Shown here: positions 19,540 to 27,449 of the stretch, piece after piece
Numbering within the stretch: position 1 is the first letter of the stretch
How the letters are laid out: every line of letters begins with the position of its first letter
Origin: an uncultured bacterium
Lineage (GTDB): Bacteria > Verrucomicrobiota > Kiritimatiellia > CAIKKV01 > CALHGX01
Direction of reading: 5' to 3'
Assembly (NCBI GenBank): GCA_938031185.1
Contig: CALHGX010000020.1
Span: 1 to 64,000 of the forward strand
DNA length: 64,000 bases
The notes under the pieces: generated by a model
What the model was told of the DNA's origin: nothing
Seen by the model: the letters and a program-made list of their open reading frames with translations, nothing else
The model's database searches: none
Position numbers and translations under genes: made by a program

Positions 19540-20955
19540 TTACCCGTTTCGGTACGTCGGCAAATACGCCCTGTGCGCCTCGATCAGGTCGTCGCACAAG
19601 GCGCGAATCTCGTCGAGCGTTAATTCGGCCGCCGCATGCGGATCCAGCATGGCAGCCTGATAAATCAGATCCCGCCGCTGCATCAGCGCCGCCTCGATCG
19701 TGAGAAGCTGCACATTGACATTGGTGCGATTCAACGCCGCGCACACCTCCGGCAGCCGCCCGACATGGCAAGGGGTAATGCCATTGCCGTCCACCAAGCA
19801 TGGCACCTCCACGCACGCTTCCGTCGGCAAATTACCGATCAAATCCTTATTAAGGACGTTACCGTGAATGCGCGCGGGTTGCCCCGTGACCACGGCCTCC
19901 ATGATGTAGCTGCCGTATTCATGCGTGCGCTGGTGCGCCAATGAAGGATTATGCACCAACTCCTCCGCCTGCCGCTTCCAGCCCTCGATCTGCTCCCGGC
20001 AGCGGCGGGGATATTCATCGAGCGGGATATTGTATGCGTCAATCAGTTCGGGATGGGTCCGCTTGATCCAATAAGGCATATACTCCGCGGAATGTTCGCT
20101 GGATTCCGTCACGTAGTAGCCCGTATAGCGCAGCATCGCCAACCGCACCAAATCACCGCATACGCGCAATTCGATGGGCCATTCCTTCCATGGAACACCG
20201 CGCTCCGCCCATTGCCGCGCTTCCTCGGCACAGGCTCGCCCGCCGCCGCGCTGCGCGACGGCGTCCAAGGACTCCGCCGCCCGCCGCCGGATTTCAGGAT
20301 AAAGATCCTCCTCGCCCGCCCTGATATTCAGTAACCAAGCCTGGTGGTTGATCCCCGCAATGTGCCAGCGCAACGGTCCAGCCATCTCCAATCCCAGCAT
20401 CCCGACCAGTGTGTCCGCGCATACCTGCACGCTATGGCACAACCCCACGGCGCGAACATGCGAGGCCCGAAGCAGCGCGCCAGTCACCATCGCCATAGGA
20501 TTGACATAGTTGAGAAACCAGGCATCAGGACACACGCGCTCCATGTCTCGCGCAATATCCAGCACCACAGGAATTGTCCGCAACGCGCGGAAGATGCCCC
20601 CGATCCCAAGCGTATCCCCAATCGTTTGCCGAAGCCCATATTTCTTTGGGATTTCAAAATCCACCACCGTCGCAGGCTCGTACCCCCCTACCTGAATGGC
20701 ATTGACCACAAAACTGGCGCCTTCAAGAGCGTCCCGTCGTGCGTCTTCGCCCAAATGCGCCGTGATGCGGCCCTTGCCATCGTGAAGGTTCTTGTTGAGT
20801 GTTTCGAGCATCCGCCGCGACTCTTCCAGCCGCTCGACATGGATGTCGTACAGTGCCAAATGAACGCCGTCGCGCAATGCCGGCGTGGACAAAACGTCGC
20901 CAAGAATGTTCTTCGCAAATATCGTGCTGCCAGCACCTAAAAAAGCGATTTTCAT
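19540..20955 (-). CDS. melA: Glycoside hydrolase family 4 alpha-galactosidase-like enzyme
   Basis: NAD- and metal-dependent glycosidase of 471 residues, MelA type. It has the N-terminal nucleotide-binding loop GAGSTIFAKN, the GH4 segments NAIQVGGYEP and LNYVNPMAM, the metal Cys in LCHSVQ, and GINHQAWLL. GH4 enzymes cleave by oxidation/elimination in the cytoplasm, so an uptake system elsewhere would import the disaccharide. AGGA lies 9 nt before the ATG. It is transcribed away from the large secreted hydrolase; with galK and the epimerase it fits alpha-galactoside use. Confidence 0.9.
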   Translation of the reverse strand: MKIAFLGAGSTIFAKNILGDVLSTPALRDGVHLALYDIHVERLEESRRMLETLNKNLHDGKGRITAHLGEDARRDALEGASFVVNAIQVGGYEPATVVDFEIPKKYGLRQTIGDTLGIGGIFRALRTIPVVLDIARDMERVCPDAWFLNYVNPMAMVTGALLRASHVRAVGLCHSVQVCADTLVGMLGLEMAGPLRWHIAGINHQAWLLNIRAGEEDLYPEIRRRAAESLDAVAQRGGGRACAEEARQWAERGVPWKEWPIELRVCGDLVRLAMLRYTGYYVTESSEHSAEYMPYWIKRTHPELIDAYNIPLDEYPRRCREQIEGWKRQAEELVHNPSLAHQRTHEYGSYIMEAVVTGQPARIHGNVLNKDLIGNLPTEACVEVPCLVDGNGITPCHVGRLPEVCAALNRTNVNVQLLTIEAALMQRRDLIYQAAMLDPHAAAELTLDEIRALCDDLIEAHRAYLPTYRNG

Positions 20956-21099
20956 CGGACCGATCCTTTCAATGTCGGAATATTGTCGTTATTGAATAGC
21001 GGCCAGCACGTCCAGCAAAAACCCTGCTGATGCCATGATGCAGTGCGCTGCAACGACTCGCTACTCGGTCCTTCCCGACAAAATGAAAACGCACTCCCG

Positions 21100-21115
21100 T
21101 GGCACGTCCCATGCT
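21100..21115 (+). promoter_or_regulatory. Candidate sigma-54 promoter of the large secreted hydrolase
   Basis: TGGCACGTCCCATGCT: a complete -24 block TGGCACG, GG and GC 10 bp apart, and ATGCT at -12. The predicted start point is near 21126. That places the earlier in-frame starts at 21035 and 21083 upstream of transcription and leaves a 20-odd nt leader to the ATG at 21149. It was found by eye; no enhancer site is recognised. Confidence 0.6.
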
Positions 21116-21148
21116 TTATCATCTCACAGCAAGATGAGGGCTGTCGGT

Positions 21149-24100
21149 ATGCTGCGGGAATCTACTCCCTTCCCCTTCTGGCAGATCAAAGCGGGGCTAC
21201 TGCTAACACTGGCCTGCCGGGTTGCAGCCCAGAACGTGGTTTCATATGACTTTGAGTCCGGCCAAGTGGGCGGTTTGAATATCCGTGGAGGCCAGGTTCA
21301 GGTCCAAACGGCCGCCGCCCGCTCCGGCCAATATGGCGTCCGCCTCGAAAACGGCGACCTCGGCTCCGATTGGATTCAGCTCCAATCTGGCGCCACTTAT
21401 AAGGTGCAGGCATGGATCCGCCTTGTCAGTGAAACAGGCTCTGACTGGGGAGGAATGCGGCTGGAACTGGTGGACGACCACTGGATCAGCCTGGCCCACT
21501 CCGGCGAAGTCGAAATAGCTCGCCACGGCACCCAATGGATCAAGTGGTCACTCCCCTTTGTGGCTTCCGACCGCGCCATTGCCATCCTCATCGGCTACTT
21601 TGGCGGCTCCGCCAAAACGCAGGTGGCCTACGTGGACGATATTGTAATTCGCGCGGTCAGTGGCTCGAACTCGCCCCCTGTCATCTATAACGTACTACTA
21701 ACGCCATCCAATGCCGTCGCTCCCACCTCTCAAACGTTCACGGTAGCGGCCGATGATCCGGACGGCGCGGTGGATCATATTGTCTGGGAATTTGGCGACG
21801 GCACACGGGCCTTCGGATGGGACGGACAACGCAATGTCAGCATACCCAGTGCCTATCAGGGCCGGATCACCGTCATTGATGAAGAGGGCGCCACGGCCAC
21901 CCGTGAATTTACCTGGTCCGCCACACGTGCAGGTTGGCCGCAGTTTGCCTCTTTGACGTTATCCCCCACTGGTCCCATCGTGACCAACGAAGAGATTACC
22001 ATTACGGGGCAACTGTCAAATGCGGTTGCTGTCGCCGTTTCATCAGACCGGGGATATTACCGCTACTATGCTTCGTCCAATCCCTGGCCCGTCCGGGTAC
22101 CGCTCCAACCCGGCTGGAACCTCCTGCTCATGCAAGTCCACGGAGCAACCGGCCAGGTCGGCATGGCCGAACACCTTGTGCGTCGCATCTTTCCAGGCCC
22201 CCTGGGGGTGCAATTTACCGGTTCCCTTCCGGCAACGGGCGAACGGTGGGAACCACTGCAAATCCTTTTCCACCTCCAGAACTGTTCCGCCACGCATCTT
22301 CAGTTTCCCTACGATCCGGCCCCGCCGGGTTTGCACTGGCTGGATGGGGTGACCGTAGACGCGGTCTTCCGCCACGAAAGCGATGCCCTGCGCGAATGGC
22401 GACGGCCCGCCTTCCTCTGGCAGCCATACGAGCGGGCATTTCGCGAAAACGAAGAATGGATGCATCCCACCGGTGCGCCAGTTTGGTGCGTGCGGTTCGC
22501 GCCCCCCCTCGACGGCCAATGGACCTACCGCATCGAGGTACAGCAAGCGGGCAGCTCCGCCCAAAGCGAATGGCAAACCTTCACCGTTTATCCGCCTACT
22601 TCACCACAAAACCGCGGCCCGGTTCGCGTTTCCACCCGAGATCCGCGCTACTTTGAATATGCGGACGGTTCCTACTTCACGGGAGGCGGGCATGGGTTCG
22701 GCGTCGGCGCGGAACAGTTCAGCTACGAAGCCGAAGACCTCTTCCAGCAAATGGGCCCCACCAATCAGTGCTTCTTCCGGTGGTGGATCGCCGGCATCAT
22801 TTGGGGCTCGGCGTGGCAGCCGTGGTCCTCCCGCACCATTTCGCATGAGGGCACGGTGCCAGCAACCGGCCTCACTTTGGATTCTGCCTTTGCCAATGGA
22901 TTGGCCGCTTGGCGACTCGATAGCAACAACCCCGTCCTGTTCCAGGGCTTCATGAGCGGCCATGCCGGCCTGATCCCGGGCCGAACCTATCGCGTGCGGG
23001 TCCGATGGCGAACAGAAGGCATTACAGGACCGCTCGTAACCAACTATCCCTACGGGCTTTGTCTGAAGTTTGTTAGCTGGCCTGAACCCGGTCAAACCTA
23101 TGCTCTGCCCGTCCTCGTGGGCCCGCAAGCCGGCGATTCGCCCTGGCACGTAGCCGCCGGAGAGTTTACGGCCACAACCCACCTCCTCCCCAATTTAGCT
23201 ATCATCTGGGAGAACGCAACAGGTGGCCGCGGCTACGTGGACGAAGTGGTTGTGGAAGAAAAACTCGGTGCCCATTCCTACGGCCCCAACCTGCTTCGTT
23301 CGCCCTTTGCCAACTCCCACCTCTATTTCGATCCACGCCGAGGCGCCTGTCTGGAGCATATACTCCAACGCGCCCAAGACTATGGCATGACCTTCCGCCT
23401 GAACATCGGCGAAAAGCAAGAATACCTTCTCAACCGCCTGTCTCCCCAGGGCCTGCCAGACCCTAGGGGAGAACACTACTTCGACGCCCAGCCCGGGCCA
23501 GTTCGCTTCCTGCATGGCGCCTATTGGCGACACCTGTTCGCCCGCTACGGGGCCTTCCGATCCGTGCACTCGTGGGAAACCGCTAACGAGGTGCCACCCG
23601 GCCCCGGGGCACCGTTCGCCTTGACCGCCGAATTGCAACGCGCAGCCGATGCGGACGGCAATCCCCACCCCGCCTGTATTTCCACTTGGGCCTCGCCGGC
23701 CGAAGCCGCCTGGAATTCTCCTGACGGACGCGCCATCTCGCATGTGGACTTCCACTGCTACGTCAACGCCACCGGCTGGATCGAACCCAAATCCGAATTG
23801 CAGCGCGATTCCGCCCGCTTCTTCCATGAGTATGACCTCGACGCCCGCCGCGCCTTCACCAATCGGCCCATCGTCTGGGGCGAAATGGGCATTGATGGCC
23901 TGTCCGGTTCCGACGACCAGGAAACCCGTTTGGCCGAGGATTTGGAAGGAATCTGGCTGCACAAAATTGTGTGGGCCCGTACCGGACCCGGTGGCGTTTA
24001 TCCTCTTTACTGGTACACCGACAACATCTTCAACCACCGCCTGCACGGCCTTTTCGGCCGATGGCGTCGTTTCATGGAGCCCATCCCCCTTACAAACGGC

Positions 24101-24826
24101 CGCTATCGTGACGCACATGCAACCGCGTCGGATTCCCGCATCCGCGTGCTCGGTCAGATAGACCTCGTCGCCGGTCGTGGCCACCTCTGGATTGACAATT
24201 CGCGCCACACCTGGCGCGCCGTCGTGGATGGGAGCAACGGCCCGCCTCTTGCCGGCACCATCACCTTGGTAATGGACCGCGCCAACGCGACGTATGACTG
24301 CGAATGGTTCAACCCTTACGCCGGAACAGTCTCGCATACGCAAACCCTTCTGTCGGCCTCAGACCAACGCTTGACGCTGACCGTGAGCAATCTCGCGCAG
24401 GATGTTGCCGTGCGAATCGCCCGACATCTAACGGTGGCTGAGCAGTGGCGCCTCGAACACTTCGAAACCACCGACAACACGGGCGCAGCAGCCGACCAGG
24501 CCGACCCAGACGAAGATGGCCGACCCAATTGGCAAGAACGCGCCTTCGGCACGTCGCCTCGCCACGCCGATCGCCCCTATTTTCGTTCCGGTTACGCGGG
24601 TACTCCGCCCCGCCTTACGTTGGATTACAAACGACGAGCACCCCCGCGCGACGTTTCTTTCTCTCACGCTGCAGCCGACGAGGTTCGCGGCCCATGGAGT
24701 GAAAGCGGCCTGACCATCGAGATGCTCGAAAGCAATGCCACGCAGGAAACCATTCGAGTGCGGGATGCTTTTCCTATGTCGGAGCAGGCACAGCGGTTCC
24801 TTCGCGTGCGCGTCACACCAAACTGA
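21149..24826 (+). CDS. Large secreted glycoside hydrolase-like protein
   Basis: Extracellular multidomain protein of 1,225 residues. A signal peptide (hydrophobic segment IKAGLLLTLACRVAAQ) is followed by a carbohydrate-binding-like jelly roll with a DDIVIR strand (about 30-180) and a PKD-like domain (TVAADDPDGAVDHIVWEFGD). A DUF5060-like module comes next, then a TIM-barrel region with candidate acid/base E814 in WETANEV and nucleophile E912 in VWGEMGIDG, as in clan GH-A (GH5-like). The tail carries the calcium-type motif DPDEDGRPNWQERAFG. The start at 21149 is preferred for its GAGGG site and the sigma-54 promoter upstream; 21134 and 21035 are alternatives. The substrate is unknown. Confidence 0.8.
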   Translation: MLRESTPFPFWQIKAGLLLTLACRVAAQNVVSYDFESGQVGGLNIRGGQVQVQTAAARSGQYGVRLENGDLGSDWIQLQSGATYKVQAWIRLVSETGSDWGGMRLELVDDHWISLAHSGEVEIARHGTQWIKWSLPFVASDRAIAILIGYFGGSAKTQVAYVDDIVIRAVSGSNSPPVIYNVLLTPSNAVAPTSQTFTVAADDPDGAVDHIVWEFGDGTRAFGWDGQRNVSIPSAYQGRITVIDEEGATATREFTWSATRAGWPQFASLTLSPTGPIVTNEEITITGQLSNAVAVAVSSDRGYYRYYASSNPWPVRVPLQPGWNLLLMQVHGATGQVGMAEHLVRRIFPGPLGVQFTGSLPATGERWEPLQILFHLQNCSATHLQFPYDPAPPGLHWLDGVTVDAVFRHESDALREWRRPAFLWQPYERAFRENEEWMHPTGAPVWCVRFAPPLDGQWTYRIEVQQAGSSAQSEWQTFTVYPPTSPQNRGPVRVSTRDPRYFEYADGSYFTGGGHGFGVGAEQFSYEAEDLFQQMGPTNQCFFRWWIAGIIWGSAWQPWSSRTISHEGTVPATGLTLDSAFANGLAAWRLDSNNPVLFQGFMSGHAGLIPGRTYRVRVRWRTEGITGPLVTNYPYGLCLKFVSWPEPGQTYALPVLVGPQAGDSPWHVAAGEFTATTHLLPNLAIIWENATGGRGYVDEVVVEEKLGAHSYGPNLLRSPFANSHLYFDPRRGACLEHILQRAQDYGMTFRLNIGEKQEYLLNRLSPQGLPDPRGEHYFDAQPGPVRFLHGAYWRHLFARYGAFRSVHSWETANEVPPGPGAPFALTAELQRAADADGNPHPACISTWASPAEAAWNSPDGRAISHVDFHCYVNATGWIEPKSELQRDSARFFHEYDLDARRAFTNRPIVWGEMGIDGLSGSDDQETRLAEDLEGIWLHKIVWARTGPGGVYPLYWYTDNIFNHRLHGLFGRWRRFMEPIPLTNGRYRDAHATASDSRIRVLGQIDLVAGRGHLWIDNSRHTWRAVVDGSNGPPLAGTITLVMDRANATYDCEWFNPYAGTVSHTQTLLSASDQRLTLTVSNLAQDVAVRIARHLTVAEQWRLEHFETTDNTGAAADQADPDEDGRPNWQERAFGTSPRHADRPYFRSGYAGTPPRLTLDYKRRAPPRDVSFSHAAADEVRGPWSESGLTIEMLESNATQETIRVRDAFPMSEQAQRFLRVRVTPN

Positions 24827-25171
24827 AGCGCCTCGCGTCCCCGCTGTTTCCATGGCCCGAAACAGGACGCCCACACTTTGGAATTGCACCCGAAGGCGAG
24901 GCTGCGCTGCATCATTGCCATTTGCACGGCGAAGCTGTGCCCAGCCGCCCACCCGCTCCCGCGATCCGTTCACATGATGACGACTTCGCAAAGCGTCGCC
25001 CTCCATCCGCGGCAAACAGCCGTTCTTACCCGTTTCTCGAGGGCGAGGCTTCGCTGAGCCGCTTATCTAATTCCAGATCGCCAGAGGCCCGCATGGGGAA
25101 CCGGCATCTTTATCCTCTTGCGAAACCGCCACGCCTTTTCCTATCCTCCGCCCGTGAAAACGCGCCGAACC
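24827..25171. other. 345-bp intergenic region without a gene
   Basis: No convincing coding frame or promoter is seen. It contains three short imperfect hairpin-like copies of a GGCGAGGCTNCGCTG theme (near 24894, 24931 and 25040), which could be a genome-specific palindromic repeat family. A genome-wide repeat count would be needed to tell. Confidence 0.3.
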
Positions 25172-25984
25172 ATGGAAACACGTATTGCATACCTGCGGCC
25201 CGGTCAAATCGCGGCCCGACTTCGCAAGGCGCCTGTTGTTTTCATTCCGATTGGCCCGCTGGAATGGCATGCGCCGCATTTGCCGCTTGGTGTGGATCCC
25301 CTCAATGCCGAACAGGTTGCTCTGGCCGTGTGTGAACGCATCGGAGGCGTGGTCTGGCCCACCCTGTTCTGGGGTACGGAGCGGGAACGGCCGCCGGCCG
25401 TCTTGGAGCATCTCGGCTTTCGGCGGGACGAATGGATTGTGGGCATGGATTTTCCAGGGAACGTCCTGCCCAGCGCCTACTGCCGAGAAGAAATTCTGGC
25501 CCTGCTTGTTCACGAAACGCTTCGCCTCGTCGCCCGCATGGGGGCAAAGGTGGCCGTCATCGTCAACGGTCACGGGGCAGTGAACCACAATGAAACCCTC
25601 AAACGCCTGGCGGCGGAACGCAACCACGAAGGCGTTTTACATGTCCACCTCCGCATGGCCATGCCGCGGCAGAAAATCGAGGACGGATCCATCGCTCACG
25701 CGGGTTCCGATGAAACCAGTCTTATGCTCCACTATGCGCCGGAAACCGTGCGGCTGCGCGAGTTGCCGCCGCCGCGCCGGCGCATGCGCTACCGCGATTT
25801 TTCCATTGTGGACGGGCCGGGGTTCGACGGCAAAGGACACCCGGACCGCATCGTGGAGGACGACCCGAGAACCAAGTCTTCTTCCGCTCACGGTCGAGCC
25901 ATTTTCGAGACCACTGTGAAGGAATTGACCGACGAGGTGCGCGCTTTGCTTAAAACCATTCACAACCGGGGAGAGCGTTCATGA
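25172..25984 (+). CDS. Creatininase-family amidohydrolase
   Basis: Protein of 270 residues in the creatininase/formamide amidohydrolase fold. Metal-binding segments are clear: PLEWHAPHLPLGVD (Glu, His and Asp ligands), NGHGAVNHNE and HAGSDETSL. Members hydrolyse cyclic or linear amides such as creatinine or formamidopyrimidines; the substrate here is unknown. The ATG at 25172 gives the family N-terminus. It overlaps the next gene by ATGA, so function is probably linked to the DegT aminotransferase and an amino-sugar or amide metabolite. Confidence 0.85.
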   Translation: METRIAYLRPGQIAARLRKAPVVFIPIGPLEWHAPHLPLGVDPLNAEQVALAVCERIGGVVWPTLFWGTERERPPAVLEHLGFRRDEWIVGMDFPGNVLPSAYCREEILALLVHETLRLVARMGAKVAVIVNGHGAVNHNETLKRLAAERNHEGVLHVHLRMAMPRQKIEDGSIAHAGSDETSLMLHYAPETVRLRELPPPRRRMRYRDFSIVDGPGFDGKGHPDRIVEDDPRTKSSSAHGRAIFETTVKELTDEVRALLKTIHNRGERS

Positions 25985-27303
25985 GCCGTGCGAAAACCAA
26001 CAACCGCCAGAATGCGGAACTGCTCGCGATCGAAGGAGGAAAACCTGTCCGCAAACAACCGCTGCCGTGGGAATTGCCCGGCGCGCACTGGATGGGAGAA
26101 GAGGAAGCCCGGCTGACGGACCGCGTCCTTCAAGCCGGCAGCCCCTTCCGCTTCTATGGCCTCAAGCCTCAGCATATGACCGACAAACTTGAGGAACTGT
26201 TCCGCAAGAGGATCAACCGCCGGTATGCGCTGGGCGTCAACAGCGGCACTGCCGCTTTGAGCATCTCTTTGGGAGCCCTCGGCATCGGACCCGGGGACGA
26301 GGTGCTTCTGCCCGGTTACTTCTGGGTCAGTTGCGTCAGCGCCATCGTCCGGCTCGGCGCCATTCCCAAGCTCGTGGATATCGACGACACGTTTTGCATG
26401 TCGCCCGAGGACTTGCGGCAAAAAATCACGCCGCACAGCCGCGCCGTCTTGTTTGTGCACATGAGCGGCTGCACAGGCCACATTGACCAAGTCACAGCCA
26501 TCTGCCGCGAAAAGGGGCTAAAACTCGTGGAGGACGTGGCGCAGGCCAACGGAGCCACATTTAAAGGCAAGCCGCTGGGCTCGTTCGGCGACCTGGCCAT
26601 ATTCAGCTTCCAGCTCAACAAGAACATGAGCAGTGGCGAAGGTGGTCTGATTGTTTGCGATGACGAGCATCTGTACAAGCGCTGTTTCGCCATCCACGAT
26701 CTCGGTTACGCCCGCAACGCCGCCGGGCGGCTCGATCCGACGGACGAACGCTACCAGCTCTGGGGCATGGGCTGCCGCATGAGCGAAGTGACGGCAGCCG
26801 TGGCCCTGGCACAAGCCCGTAAGCTCGACCGAATTGTGCGTGCCATGCGAACCTCAAAATGGGCGATCCGCCGTGAACTGAAAAAAATCCCCGGCTTGCA
26901 GTTTCGCCGGATTCTCGACCCGGCGGGGGATAGCGGCCCATTTCTGATCACGATCTATCCCTCGGCGGACATCGCGCGGCGGTTCACGGATGCACTGCGG
27001 GCCGAAGGCATTCGCGGCGTCCCGGGCAGCACAGCCTGCCTCTACATGGAGGAGTGGGGCCTGCACTGGCATTTCAACGTGCCAAGCCTCACCCACCGTC
27101 GCAGCCTTTCCTCGGACGGGTGGCCGTGGACTCATCCCGCCAACGCCTTTGCCGCCGAGTATCGCTACGACCGCGGCACGCTCCCCATGTGCGACGACAT
27201 GGCGCGGCGCGGAGCCCTGCTGACGATAGCCTCCTGTCTGACGGCCAAAGACCGCCAAGAGATCGTTCAGGCTTTCCGCAAAGTGGCGGCTAAGATGCTG
27301 TGA
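25981..27303 (+). CDS. DegT/DnrJ/EryC1/StrS-family aminotransferase
   Basis: PLP-dependent sugar aminotransferase fold, 440 residues. It has GVNSGTAALSISLGALGIG, VEDVAQANGAT and the PLP-binding Lys in SFQLNKNMSSGEGG. These enzymes aminate keto sugars in nucleotide-sugar or cyclitol pathways. It starts by an ATGA overlap with the creatininase-family gene. A paralogue with the same layout is at 52199, and both carry the unusual HM(S/R)G and RILDPAGD/RLTDPAGD segments, so they belong to the same subgroup. No nucleotide-sugar partner genes are adjacent, so the substrate is open. Confidence 0.9.
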   Translation: MSRAKTNNRQNAELLAIEGGKPVRKQPLPWELPGAHWMGEEEARLTDRVLQAGSPFRFYGLKPQHMTDKLEELFRKRINRRYALGVNSGTAALSISLGALGIGPGDEVLLPGYFWVSCVSAIVRLGAIPKLVDIDDTFCMSPEDLRQKITPHSRAVLFVHMSGCTGHIDQVTAICREKGLKLVEDVAQANGATFKGKPLGSFGDLAIFSFQLNKNMSSGEGGLIVCDDEHLYKRCFAIHDLGYARNAAGRLDPTDERYQLWGMGCRMSEVTAAVALAQARKLDRIVRAMRTSKWAIRRELKKIPGLQFRRILDPAGDSGPFLITIYPSADIARRFTDALRAEGIRGVPGSTACLYMEEWGLHWHFNVPSLTHRRSLSSDGWPWTHPANAFAAEYRYDRGTLPMCDDMARRGALLTIASCLTAKDRQEIVQAFRKVAAKML

Positions 27304-27449
27304 CAGGCACGGCAGGACCTCTCCATCGGCCGCTTCATGCGTCGTGTCGGCCGCTCTTGAAGCAATCGAAGCAATGGGGATTCCGCCTTGACGGTTTGGC
27401 GTCTCCCGTGTTTCAGTGCGAGCCTCAAAAAGATATTCTTGCCTGACCC

